This document shows positions 8,801-16,998 of a DNA stretch of 64,000 nt, piece by piece. Source of the stretch: an uncultured Clostridia bacterium. Lineage in GTDB: Bacteria; Bacillota; Clostridia; Oscillospirales; Ruminococcaceae. The position numbers were made by a program, and so were the translations under genes. Location of the stretch: positions 124,001 to 188,000 of the forward strand of contig CAMNXF010000001.1 in assembly GCA_946567425.1 (NCBI GenBank), in the 5' to 3' direction. The notes beneath the pieces are model-generated. The model was given only the letters and a program-made list of their open reading frames with translations, made no database searches and was not told the origin of the DNA. The first letter of the stretch is position 1; each line of letters begins with the position of its first letter.

Positions 8801-9574
8801 TTATCTGTTTTTCTTGTATATCTCCAGCAAGCCCTCTAAAATAAGGTACTCGTCAAGCGCAAAGTCGGTCTTGCAGAGCGGCTTTATCGCGGACGAGAAA
8901 CCGCCCGTTGCGATAACGGTACACTTTTCGCCGATCTCGCGTTCAAAGCTCTCGATCATTCCGTCCAGCATAAACGCCGTTCCGTTGAGCAGCCCCGAAC
9001 GCATACAGTCAATGGTGTTCGTGCCGATGACCTTTTTGATAGGCTCGCCCGTTACTCCGATAAGCGGCAGCGCGGCTGTTTTCGCTGCGAGCGCCTCCGC
9101 CGATATCTTCACTCCCGGAGCGATAATGCCGCCGATGAACGCTCCCGTTTTATCCACTGCAAGAATTTTTGTCGCCGTACCGAGGTCGATAACGATCGCG
9201 GGCAGCGGATAACGCTCCTTAGCGCCCACCGCGACTGCCGCCATATCCGCGCCGAGCGAGGCGGGCTCGTCTATTTTGATGTTAAGCCCCGTCTTTATCC
9301 CGGGACCTACCGTCATTACCTTGCAGCCGCATATCTTCTCCACAGCCGCGCGGAGCTGCCCCGTAACAGGCGGCACTACCGACGACAGAATCGCGCCGTC
9401 AACGGCAGAGGGAGCGATATCGTACAGCCGCAGGATATCCGCAAGCTCAATCGCGTACTGGTCCTCCATTCGCGCCCTGTCGGTGGAAATGCGCGACTCA
9501 AAAACAAGCCCGCCGTTCTCGTCAAATCCTCCGTACTGCGTATTCGTATTGCCCACGTCAACAGTAAGTATCAT
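8801..9574 (-). CDS. coaX: Type III pantothenate kinase
   Basis: CoaX phosphorylates pantothenate, the first step of coenzyme A synthesis. The 257-residue protein has the ASKHA-fold phosphate motif (VDVGNTNTQYG, Asp6), the GADM-type motif near residue 108, DLGTAT near residue 130 and GGIIAPG. Type III enzymes are not feedback inhibited by CoA. It probably forms an operon with the downstream transporter gene. A good promoter lies 33 bases upstream. Confidence 0.95.
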   Translation of the reverse strand: MILTVDVGNTNTQYGGFDENGGLVFESRISTDRARMEDQYAIELADILRLYDIAPSAVDGAILSSVVPPVTGQLRAAVEKICGCKVMTVGPGIKTGLNIKIDEPASLGADMAAVAVGAKERYPLPAIVIDLGTATKILAVDKTGAFIGGIIAPGVKISAEALAAKTAALPLIGVTGEPIKKVIGTNTIDCMRSGLLNGTAFMLDGMIESFEREIGEKCTVIATGGFSSAIKPLCKTDFALDEYLILEGLLEIYKKNR

Positions 9575-9606
9575 TGTTGTGTCCTCCCACTTTTGTTTCT
9601 TGTTTT

Positions 9607-9635
9607 ATTATACCACATTTTCATGGGAAAATCAA
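9607..9635 (-). promoter_or_regulatory. Sigma-A promoter of coaX-panT
   Basis: On the minus strand, TTGATT (9630-9635) and TATAAT (9607-9612) are separated by 17 bases. They stand just upstream of coaX. Confidence 0.75.
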
Positions 9636-10348
9636 CCTGATATTTCCGGCGAAAACCATATTATATTGTGCTTTCCGTCCCTGAGAGTTACCCTGACGCC
9701 CTCGAGACCCGACAGCTCACGCACCGCTGTTTCCGTATCTTCACGCATAATGTCGGTTATTTCAAGCGAACGCAGGAAGTCAAAGTCCGCGAACAGTTCT
9801 CCGACATTCTCGGGAATATCTACCTCAAATCCCCAATAACCGCCAACGTCGATATTTTCAAACTCGCGGCAGTATTGTACAGCCTCGGCAAAAGATATCT
9901 GCTCGTTTATCCCGAGCGCTATTCTGCTTTGTTTGGGGAATATACGTATATTCCATGCCGACCAATGCTCTATGTAAATTTCAATATTGGTTGCGGGGTA
10001 TGAAAGGTGACTGCTTTGGGTGATAAGCTCGTTTACTTCTCTTGTTATTTCGGGGATCTCCATAATGACGTCCAGAAAATCCTCCTCCGTCTCCATTGCA
10101 GAACAGACCGTCGTCTGACCATCCTCGAACAATACGTCGCCCGACGCTCCGAGCATACGCATTTTTTGGGGGAAACTCCGCGCTGACGGAGTTACTCGGC
10201 TGTGGACGATATCCTTTATTTTGTACAGGGTCTCGGAATCCTCGTCGGCAAGCGCTCTCGGGAGCAGGAAAACCGCTGTGGTAAGTATTGCGAACTTTAC
10301 GATAACAGCCGCCGTTATTATCATTGCACGTTTCAGCTTTACATTCAT
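9632..10348 (-). CDS. Membrane-anchored protein of unknown function
   Basis: A 238-residue protein not recognised as a named family. Residues 9-30 form a hydrophobic signal anchor (IITAAVIVKFAILTTAVFLL), and the remainder is a polar, probably extracytoplasmic domain with a conserved-looking WSAWNIRIFPKQSRIALGI stretch. Its start codon overlaps the stop of the gene upstream by four bases (ATGA), so the two are co-translated. The end of this gene shares space with the coaX promoter. Confidence 0.7.
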   Translation of the reverse strand: MNVKLKRAMIITAAVIVKFAILTTAVFLLPRALADEDSETLYKIKDIVHSRVTPSARSFPQKMRMLGASGDVLFEDGQTTVCSAMETEEDFLDVIMEIPEITREVNELITQSSHLSYPATNIEIYIEHWSAWNIRIFPKQSRIALGINEQISFAEAVQYCREFENIDVGGYWGFEVDIPENVGELFADFDFLRSLEITDIMREDTETAVRELSGLEGVRVTLRDGKHNIIWFSPEISG

Positions 10349-10932
10349 GGCTTGCTCCTTTTTGACGCTTCAAGGATACGGTTTACCGCCGCAAGCGCTA
10401 TTACAACGATCAGCGCCGCAGCAACTATGCCCTCAATACCAAACAGGATAATAAGCGCCGCCTTTTCCTCGGCGGGCGCTCTGCCGGGGAAAGTGATAAG
10501 CAGACTGCTGCCGTCGGCACGGAGCGCGTAATGTTTGCCGCCGTTATAGTCCCATTCCGATGTTTCGGTAACGCCGAGGATGTTTCCTTTTTCGTCAACA
10601 TAGGCGGCTTTTAACGCGCCGTATTTTTCCCGAAGCGCGGAGAAGTTTGTTTCGCCCGCAAGCTCGGCGCTGCCGTTTTGGCTGAACGTGATCTCGCAGC
10701 CGTCCTCAGAAAGGCGTACATAACCGTCGGAGCTGTCGTCAACCTTTACGAGCAGACCGATATGTGCGGTATTTTCAGGAAGATTTTTTAAATTCAGGTC
10801 GGTCACGCTCGGGTCGGTGTGAAACATTCCCGTATCCCATACCGCAACCGCAATGATATACCATATCGCAGGAAAGAAAAACAAAATGTCAATAAGTCCG
10901 ACTATAATTATTGTGTACGGCAGTTTCTTCAT
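10345..10932 (-). CDS. Membrane protein of unknown function, two terminal helices
   Basis: A 195-residue protein with one hydrophobic helix near residues 6-30 and another near residues 153-182. Between them lies a polar domain of about 120 residues (AHIGLLVKVDDSSDGYVRLSEDGCEI region), probably outside the membrane. Not recognised. It overlaps the next gene by four bases. A TATAAT box (minus strand, 10959-10964) stands 27 bases upstream, though no good -35 was seen. Confidence 0.7.
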   Translation of the reverse strand: MKKLPYTIIIVGLIDILFFFPAIWYIIAVAVWDTGMFHTDPSVTDLNLKNLPENTAHIGLLVKVDDSSDGYVRLSEDGCEITFSQNGSAELAGETNFSALREKYGALKAAYVDEKGNILGVTETSEWDYNGGKHYALRADGSSLLITFPGRAPAEEKAALIILFGIEGIVAAALIVVIALAAVNRILEASKRSKP

Positions 10933-11060
10933 AACGCGCTCCTTTATTCTTTTTCCATATTATAACATATTAAGGTATAAAATGCGATAACAAAACGGTT
11001 ACAAATAGTTACAATTTTATTACAAATTAAAATTTAACGCTGCGCTCGACTTTATTTTTT

Positions 11061-11155
11061 GTGTTGACACACAGTTGCTGGAGGGCAATGAGTGATCTTG
11101 GCTTTTTATTATTTGTCGTCTCACGGGTGCGAGAGGACACCCCGTGCGGCAACAC
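11061..11155. other. Structured intergenic element, candidate RNA or repeat
   Basis: This GC-richer island in an AT-rich gap can fold on either strand. GTGTTG (11061-11066) can pair with CAACAC (11150-11155), enclosing TTGC/GCAA (11075-11088) and a strong CACGGG/CCCGTG hairpin (11122-11146). The rest of the 10933-11496 gap is AT-rich and shows no credible gene. I do not recognise a named RNA family, and its strand is unknown. Confidence 0.35.
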
Positions 11156-11428
11156 ATAAAATTAAAAGAAACAAAACCACAGCGAACAACAAAATTTAAT
11201 ATACAGAGCACACAACGTCCTATTCCCCGTTATTTCAACAATATCACCCGCCTATTCCCTAAACCGCGGCAAAACTCAATAAAAAAAGTCCGTTTTCGCT
11301 TGCGAATATCGACCAAAAAATCACGCTAGCTATGTTAAAATATGATTACGGGCAAGCTCCGCTCACCGCGTCCGAACGTTTTTTCGGGAAAGCGCCGGGT
11401 AAGGACTGTGAAGCCGCGCCTGTCGTAA

Positions 11429-11465
11429 CGCGGAAAATCGCGGTTGTACCACACAATTTTCCGCG
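11429..11465 (+). promoter_or_regulatory. Leader hairpin before spoIIAA
   Basis: CGCGGAAAAT (11429-11438) and ATTTTCCGCG (11456-11465) form a 10-base perfect stem with a 17-base loop. It lies 16 bases before the ribosome site of spoIIAA and may modulate the operon or end upstream transcription. Confidence 0.5.
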
Positions 11466-11496
11466 CTGCGCTTTAAAAAATCAAGGAGGAAATAAA

Positions 11497-11820
11497 ATGC
11501 TGAAGATATATAATGACGGAAAACGCATTACCGCCGCGCTTTCGGGCGATATAGACCACCATGCCGCACGGGAGTTCAGAACGGCGCTCGACGAGATTAT
11601 TGCCCGCTCGCGGCCGGAGCTGTTAATTCTCGATATGGAAAACGTCGGCTTTATGGACAGCTCGGGAATAGGGCTGATTCTCGGTCGGCTGAGGTCGGTG
11701 CGAGCGGCGGGCGGTGAGATACTTATTAAAAACGCAAGCCCCGGGATAGCCGCCGTTATAAAGCTCTCGGGGTTGAGCACACTGATCGTTGAACCTAAAA
11801 AACAAGAGGCAAGGCTGTAA
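11497..11820 (+). CDS. spoIIAA: Anti-sigma F factor antagonist SpoIIAA
   Basis: A 107-residue STAS-domain protein that, when dephosphorylated, frees sigma F from SpoIIAB in the forespore. The phosphorylation loop FMDSSGIGLILGR holds the target Ser (Ser55/Ser56). The ATG at 11497 follows AAGGAGGAAATAA. An in-frame extension back to an ATG at 11332 exists, but it has no ribosome site and lacks family similarity. First gene of the spoIIA operon; a key sign that the organism can sporulate. Confidence 0.92.
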   Translation: MLKIYNDGKRITAALSGDIDHHAAREFRTALDEIIARSRPELLILDMENVGFMDSSGIGLILGRLRSVRAAGGEILIKNASPGIAAVIKLSGLSTLIVEPKKQEARL

Positions 11821-11831
11821 AGGAGTAAATT

Positions 11832-12284
11832 ATGAAGAAAATTCCCATAAACGAATGTAAGGTGCAGTTTCCTGCGCTGTCAAGGAACGAGGGGCTGTCG
11901 CGTTCAGCGGCAGCGGCTTTCGCGCTTCAGTGCGACCCGACGGTAGAGGAGACCGCTGCGATAAAGACCGCCGTTTCCGAGGCGGTAACAAACGCGATAG
12001 TTCACGGGTACCGCGACACAAACGGCATTGTCGAGCTGCTTATGCGGCTGTATTCCGACAACACGATATACATACAGATAAAGGACAAGGGCGCGGGTAT
12101 AGCGGACATAAAACTCGCAATGGAGCCTATGTACACAACCGCGCCCGCCGATGAGGAACGCTCGGGGCTGGGGTTTACGGTAATGGAGAGCTTTATGGAT
12201 AAGGTGCGTGTGCGCTCCGCCGAGGGCAAGGGCACGGTCGTTACTATGGAAAAGAAGCTGTCGGGGAAAAAGAATGACGCGTGA
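11832..12284 (+). CDS. spoIIAB: Anti-sigma F factor / kinase SpoIIAB
   Basis: SpoIIAB binds and inhibits sigma F and phosphorylates SpoIIAA. The 150-residue protein has the GHKL ATPase boxes: N box SEAVTNAIVHGY (Glu50, Asn54), G1 box DKGAGI (Asp85) and G2 box RSGLGFTVM. The N-terminus, FPALSRNEGLSRSAAAAFALQCDPT, aligns well with Bacillus SpoIIAB. An AAAGGAG site precedes the ATG. It overlaps sigF by 11 bases. Confidence 0.94.
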   Translation: MKKIPINECKVQFPALSRNEGLSRSAAAAFALQCDPTVEETAAIKTAVSEAVTNAIVHGYRDTNGIVELLMRLYSDNTIYIQIKDKGAGIADIKLAMEPMYTTAPADEERSGLGFTVMESFMDKVRVRSAEGKGTVVTMEKKLSGKKNDA

Positions 12285-12915
12285 CGAATTTATTAACTCA
12301 AATCTTCCGCTGGTACACTCGCTTGCCAATCGTTTCCGAGGGCGCGGCATCGAGTATGAGGAGCTTTTTTCGGCGGGAAGTCTGGGGCTTGTCAAGGCGT
12401 ATGACAATTTCGACGAAACGCGCGGCCTGTGCTTTTCAACGTATGCCGTACCGGTCATTCTCGGCGAAATAAAACGCCTGTTCCGTGACGGAGGCGCGGT
12501 GAAGATGAGCCGCTCGCTCAAGGAATTATCGATGAAAGCCGCGCGCGCCCGCGACGAGTTATCCAAAAACGGCGCAGAGCCGACTATCGGCGATATCGCG
12601 GAATATCTCGGCGTATCCCCCGAGGACGCGGCGGAGGCTGTTGCGGCAGGTATGCCGCCGATCTCGCTCACCTCGGCGGAAGACGGCGGCGAATACGACC
12701 TGCCCGACGGCAGCAGCGAAAACCAGCTTATAGATAAACTGGCGCTGCGGCAGTGCCTGAACGAGCTTTCCGAGGAGGACAGGCGGCTGATAATTCTGCG
12801 GTACTTTCGGGGAATGACACAATCACAAACCGCGCAGGCAATGGGAATGACGCAAGTGCAGGTGTCGCGGCGCGAAAGGAAAATTCTGGACGGATTGAGG
12901 GCGCTGCTAATATAA
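12274..12915 (+). CDS. sigF: RNA polymerase sigma factor SigF
   Basis: Sigma F is the first forespore-specific sigma factor. The 213-residue product has region 2 (LVHSLANRFRGRGIEYEELFSAGSLGLVKAYDNFD, family-typical), FSTYAVPVILGEIKR, region 3 and region 4 with a helix-turn-helix (GMTQSQTAQAMGMTQVQVSR). It is shorter than Bacillus SigF (about 255), mostly at the N-terminus. The ATG at 12274 lies inside the end of spoIIAB, so translation is coupled. Membership in SigF, rather than SigB or SigG, rests on the spoIIA gene order. Confidence 0.93.
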   Translation: MTRDEFINSNLPLVHSLANRFRGRGIEYEELFSAGSLGLVKAYDNFDETRGLCFSTYAVPVILGEIKRLFRDGGAVKMSRSLKELSMKAARARDELSKNGAEPTIGDIAEYLGVSPEDAAEAVAAGMPPISLTSAEDGGEYDLPDGSSENQLIDKLALRQCLNELSEEDRRLIILRYFRGMTQSQTAQAMGMTQVQVSRRERKILDGLRALLI

Positions 12916-12921
12916 CAAAAG

Positions 12922-12952
12922 CCGCATAAGGACAGCCCTTGTGCGGTTTTTT
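12922..12952 (+). terminator. Terminator of spoIIA operon
   Basis: The stem CCGCAtAAGG / CCTTgTGCGG with a 5-base loop is followed by TTTTTT, just after the sigF stop. Confidence 0.85.
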
Positions 12953-12981
12953 CGCGTAAAAATACCCCGATAGTGTGACCT

Positions 12982-13238
12982 GTGACCAACATAGACACAT
13001 GTGCTTTTGCCAACAGCAAAAATCTCACAAGCGTTATATTACCAAACAGCGTGAAAGAAATAAACAAGGGAGTGTTTTGTAATTGCAAGAGGCTCACAAA
13101 TGTTACTATCCCGGACTACGTGGCATCTATAGATATTACTGCATTTATGAACTGTGAAAAATCAAAGCCACCTACAAAGGCAACACCTATGACTATGCAC
13201 ACATAGACGACTTGTACAAAGCTATCAACGGCAATTAA
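12982..13238 (+). pseudogene. Broken BspA-like leucine-rich-repeat gene remnant
   Basis: The first frame reads two LRR_5-type repeats (LTSVILPNSVKEINKGVFCNC, then LTNVTIPDYVASID). Near 13160 the frame shifts, and the other frame continues with a typical BspA-family C-terminus ending KAINGN and a stop at 13238 (KATYKGNTYDYAHIDDLY). The N-terminus, signal peptide and most repeats are missing, and an in-frame stop lies just upstream. This is the decayed 3' end of a surface leucine-rich-repeat gene. The 13239-13460 stretch beyond it is AT-rich with no gene seen. Confidence 0.78.
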
Positions 13239-13463
13239 ATACGAAAATTCAGCTCTGAAAATGGCAGGATTTTTGTCTTCGGAAATATAATTGTAGTTAT
13301 GACATATACGGCACATCTGTAAGCGCCGATTTTTGTACGCGTTCAAATGACCGAAAAGTACATCAATATACGTATTTTGTGCCTGTTCGTAAGAAAAGTG
13401 TTGTATGATTTGTAAATAAATTCAAAAAAATTCAAAAAACATCTAGCAATTTTTTCCGTAATC

Positions 13464-13544
13464 TGTTATAATAGAAAATAGACAGTGACTGCGGACTACG
13501 CAGCCGTCAAAGGGCGCTTTTCGGACCGTGCACGGTTCGGAGCG
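13464..13544 (+). promoter_or_regulatory. ppdK promoter and palindromic leader
   Basis: An extended -10 (TGTTATAAT, TATAAT at 13467-13472) stands about 100 bases before ppdK; no good -35 is seen. The leader then carries the 12-base perfect palindrome ACCGTGCACGGT (13525-13536) inside a longer imperfect inverted repeat (13515-13544). This could be an operator or an RNA hairpin. Confidence 0.55.
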
Positions 13545-13572
13545 TTAATTAAAAATCAGGAGGAATATTCCA

Positions 13573-16203
13573 ATGGCAAAAAAGTATTGTTATCTGTTTT
13601 CCGAGGGTAATGCGAATATGCGTGAGCTTCTCGGCGGTAAGGGCGCGAACCTCGCCGAGATGACCAACATCGGTATGCCCGTACCTCAGGGCTTTACCAT
13701 TACCACCGAGGCTTGCACGCAGTATTACGAGGACGGCAAGCAGATTAACGACGAGATCATGGCTGAGATCAATGAGTATATCGTTAAAATGGAGGGTATC
13801 ACCGGCAAGAAGTTTGGCGACAGCGAAAATCCGCTGCTCGTTTCCGTTCGTTCGGGTGCGCGCGCTTCCATGCCCGGTATGATGGACACGATCCTCAACC
13901 TCGGTCTTAACGAGACGGTTGTAGAGGTTATGGCTAAGCAGTCCGGCAATCCCCGTTGGGCTTACGACTGCTACAGAAGATTTATCCAGATGTACTCCGA
14001 CGTTGTTATGGAGGTCGGCAAGAAGTACTTTGAGCAGCTTATCGACGAAATGAAAGAAAAGCGCGGCGTAAAGCAGGATATCGAGCTTACCGCCGAGGAT
14101 CTCAAGGAGCTTGCGGAGCAGTTCAAGGCTGAATATAAATCCAAGATCGGCGAGGACTTCCCGTCCGACCCCAAGCAGCAGCTTATGGGCGCTATCAAAG
14201 CAGTATTCCGTTCGTGGGATAACCCCAGAGCGAACGTTTACCGCCGCGACAACGATATCCCGTACAGCTGGGGTACTGCCGTAAACGTACAGTCTATGGC
14301 GTTCGGCAATATGGGTGACGACTGCGGCACGGGCGTTGCGTTCACGCGCGATCCCGCTACGGGCGCAAAGGGTCTGTTCGGCGAGTTTTTGACCAACGCA
14401 CAGGGCGAGGACGTTGTTGCGGGCGTTCGTACTCCTATGCACATCAACGAGATGGAGCAGAAGTTCCCCGAGGCGTTCGCGCAGTTCAAGGATGTTTGCG
14501 CAAAGCTCGAGGAGCACTACCGCGATATGCAGGATATGGAGTTCACCGTTGAGCACGGCAAGCTCTATATGCTCCAGACCAGAAACGGCAAGAGAACCGC
14601 ACAGGCAGCTTTGAAGATCGCGTGCGATCTCGTTGACGAGGGTATGCGCACCGAGGAAGAGGCTGTTGCGATGATCGACCCGCGCAACCTTGACACGCTG
14701 CTCCACCCGCAGTTCGACGCGGCAGCTCTTAAGGCTGCTTCTCCCGTCGGTAAGGGCTTGGGCGCTTCTCCCGGAGCTGCTTGCGGTAAGATCGTATTCA
14801 CCGCTGAGGACGCTGTTGAGTGGAAGTCGCGCGGCGAAAAGGTCGTTCTGGTACGTCTTGAGACCTCTCCCGAGGACATCACGGGTATGAAGGCTGCACA
14901 GGGTATTCTGACCGTTCGCGGCGGTATGACCTCTCACGCTGCCGTTGTAGCGCGCGGAATGGGCACTTGCTGCGTATCGGGCTGCGGCGACATCGCAATG
15001 GACGAGGAGAACAAGAAGTTCACCCTTGCGGGCAAGACCTACACCGAGGGCGACCCGATCTCTATCGACGGCTCCACCGGTAACATCTACGACGGCATTA
15101 TCCCGACCGTTGACGCGACTATCGCGGGCGAGTTCGGCAGAATTATGGCTTGGGCCGACAAGTATAGAGTGCTCAAGGTTCGCACCAACGCTGATACCCC
15201 CACAGACGCGAAGAAGGCTCGTGAGCTGGGCGCGGAGGGTATCGGTCTCTGCCGTACCGAGCACATGTTCTTCGCGGAGGACAGAATTGCGGCATTCCGC
15301 GAGATGATCTGCGCGGATACTCTCGAGGAGCGCGAAAAGGCTCTCGACAAAATACTCCCGTATCAGCAGAGCGATTTTGAGCAGCTGTACGAGGCGCTTG
15401 AGGGCTGCCCCGTAACCATTCGTTTCCTTGACCCGCCTCTCCACGAGTTCGTTCCCACCGAGGAGACTGACATCAAGAAGTTGGCTGAAGCACAGGGCAA
15501 GACCGTTGAGCAGATCAAGACGATCATCGCGAGCCTGCACGAGTTCAACCCGATGATGGGTCACAGAGGCTGCCGTCTTGCGGTAACCTACCCCGAGATC
15601 GCGAAAATGCAGACCAGAGCGGTTATCCGCGCTGCTATCAACGTTCAGAAGAAGCACTCAGACTGGAGCATCGTTCCTGAGATCATGATCCCGCTTATCG
15701 GCGACATCAAGGAGCTTAAGTACGTTAAGAACGTAGTAGTAGCTACCGCCGACGAGGAGATCAAGGCTGCGGGCAGCAATATGAAGTACGAGGTCGGCAC
15801 AATGATCGAAATTCCGCGTGCTGCTCTCACCGCTGACGAGATCGCTAAGGAGGCTGAGTTCTTCTGCTTCGGTACGAACGACCTCACCCAGATGACCTAC
15901 GGCTTCTCGCGCGACGACGCTGGCAAGTTCCTGAACGCTTACTATGATGCTAAGATCTTCGAGAACGATCCGTTCGCAAAGCTCGACCAGACAGGCGTCG
16001 GCAAGCTTATGGAAATGGCTATCACGCTCGGCAAAAAGACCAGACCCGAAATGCACGTCGGCATTTGCGGCGAGCACGGCGGCGATCCCTCGTCCGTTGA
16101 GTTCTGCCACAAGATTGGTCTGACCTACGTTTCCTGCTCGCCGTTCCGCGTTCCGATCGCAAGACTTGCGGCAGCTCAGGCGGCTATTGCAGACAAGAAG
16201 TAA
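13573..16203 (+). CDS. ppdK: Pyruvate, phosphate dikinase
   Basis: The enzyme interconverts pyruvate, ATP and phosphate with phosphoenolpyruvate, AMP and diphosphate; in anaerobic Clostridia it often works in glycolysis. The 876-residue length is standard. Domains in order are the N-terminal ATP-grasp (GGKGANLAEM start), the central phosphohistidine domain with the swivelling His455 in GGMTSHAAVVARGMG, and a C-terminal TIM barrel with GTNDLTQM and the catalytic Cys832 in GICGEHGGDP. The His number equals that of the Clostridium symbiosum enzyme. Codon use is highly biased, as expected for an abundant protein. AGGAGG precedes the ATG. Confidence 0.98.
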   Translation: MAKKYCYLFSEGNANMRELLGGKGANLAEMTNIGMPVPQGFTITTEACTQYYEDGKQINDEIMAEINEYIVKMEGITGKKFGDSENPLLVSVRSGARASMPGMMDTILNLGLNETVVEVMAKQSGNPRWAYDCYRRFIQMYSDVVMEVGKKYFEQLIDEMKEKRGVKQDIELTAEDLKELAEQFKAEYKSKIGEDFPSDPKQQLMGAIKAVFRSWDNPRANVYRRDNDIPYSWGTAVNVQSMAFGNMGDDCGTGVAFTRDPATGAKGLFGEFLTNAQGEDVVAGVRTPMHINEMEQKFPEAFAQFKDVCAKLEEHYRDMQDMEFTVEHGKLYMLQTRNGKRTAQAALKIACDLVDEGMRTEEEAVAMIDPRNLDTLLHPQFDAAALKAASPVGKGLGASPGAACGKIVFTAEDAVEWKSRGEKVVLVRLETSPEDITGMKAAQGILTVRGGMTSHAAVVARGMGTCCVSGCGDIAMDEENKKFTLAGKTYTEGDPISIDGSTGNIYDGIIPTVDATIAGEFGRIMAWADKYRVLKVRTNADTPTDAKKARELGAEGIGLCRTEHMFFAEDRIAAFREMICADTLEEREKALDKILPYQQSDFEQLYEALEGCPVTIRFLDPPLHEFVPTEETDIKKLAEAQGKTVEQIKTIIASLHEFNPMMGHRGCRLAVTYPEIAKMQTRAVIRAAINVQKKHSDWSIVPEIMIPLIGDIKELKYVKNVVVATADEEIKAAGSNMKYEVGTMIEIPRAALTADEIAKEAEFFCFGTNDLTQMTYGFSRDDAGKFLNAYYDAKIFENDPFAKLDQTGVGKLMEMAITLGKKTRPEMHVGICGEHGGDPSSVEFCHKIGLTYVSCSPFRVPIARLAAAQAAIADKK

Positions 16204-16225
16204 TTTTCAAAAAACGGCATAAATC

Positions 16226-16253
16226 AACCGCCCCGAGGCTTCGGGGCGGTTTT
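16226..16253. terminator. Terminator between ppdK and anti-sigma gene
   Basis: AACCGCCCCGA / TCGGGGCGGTT stem with a tiny loop and TTTT at the 3' side; placed between convergent genes, so it can serve both. Confidence 0.88.
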
Positions 16254-16257
16254 GTGT

Positions 16258-16998
16258 TTATTTTTCGGCGGCAAAGCCGAGGTTTTCTACAAACTCTTTC
16301 ATTTCCTCAAGCCCGACGCCTTTCGCGGTAATCACAAACCCCACTCCGTCACGGCACAGCACCGCCTGTGAGCTATAGTCAGAAATAAGCTGCAAATATC
16401 TGTCGCCGACAAATGCCCGTGAGCCGTCAGCAAGCGTCAGAAACTCAAAATGGTTGAATGTGTCCTCGGCTTCTCCGTTAAGCCCTATGACATTCAAGCC
16501 GAACGAAAGATCATCACTCGACCCGAACTGCGCTTGTATTGAGAACGATTTTCCGCTGTTCTTGTCAGTGAGCGTATATCCTAGTACAGCTTGTGCAGCC
16601 GCACTGTTAATAATGGTCACGGGCTGTTCCTCATCGTAAAATTCGGAATTAAGAAGCGGTTTGACGTTGTACAGCGCGAAAAGCTCTGATGGCAGCATAT
16701 CAATTGTATAATTATTACCGGTTCCGACCTTTTCCGCGCCCAATCCGACAAGCTCATCGTAAGTGAGGAAACGTGCGTCCTTTTGTGCGTAATAATTCAG
16801 GCTTATCTGCTCGTTTCCGTCAAATCTCACTGCGCTGCGCAATACGGATGCGCAGCCGAGAATTGCGGTCAATGCTGCCGCTGCTGCAATTACCGTAAAC
16901 GCCATGCGCTTTTTCTTTTTCGGCTTGAACGCGTTTTCGAGAATGTTGTTGTCAAGTCCTCCGATAGCTTCAAGAATGTTATAAGTATTAGTGTTCAT
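16258..16998 (-). CDS. Probable anti-sigma factor, membrane anchored
   Basis: A 246-residue protein with a cytoplasmic N-terminus of about 30 residues, one hydrophobic segment near residues 32-54 (AFTVIAAAAALTAILGCASVL) and a C-terminal extracytoplasmic domain that resembles DUF4367 (YLQLISDYSSQAVLCRDGVGF, then EEMKEFVENLGF). Its start overlaps the ECF sigma gene by 11 bases. The arrangement is typical of a sigma/anti-sigma pair, so it likely holds the sigma factor at the membrane until a signal arrives. The domain call is from recalled similarity. Confidence 0.75.
   Translation of the reverse strand: MNTNTYNILEAIGGLDNNILENAFKPKKKKRMAFTVIAAAAALTAILGCASVLRSAVRFDGNEQISLNYYAQKDARFLTYDELVGLGAEKVGTGNNYTIDMLPSELFALYNVKPLLNSEFYDEEQPVTIINSAAAQAVLGYTLTDKNSGKSFSIQAQFGSSDDLSFGLNVIGLNGEAEDTFNHFEFLTLADGSRAFVGDRYLQLISDYSSQAVLCRDGVGFVITAKGVGLEEMKEFVENLGFAAEK

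Noticed and set aside
11020-11211. A 63-codon minus-strand frame rich in Cys and Ser
   Set aside because: It spans the structured intergenic element, lacks a ribosome site and looks like chance coding of the element.
11332-11496. N-terminal extension of spoIIAA to an upstream ATG
   Set aside because: There is no ribosome site at 11332, the extra 55 residues do not fit SpoIIAA, and a leader hairpin lies inside this stretch.
13549-15657. A 702-codon open frame on the minus strand across ppdK
   Set aside because: It is a mirror of the strongly codon-biased ppdK gene, has no ribosome site and its translation shows no family pattern.
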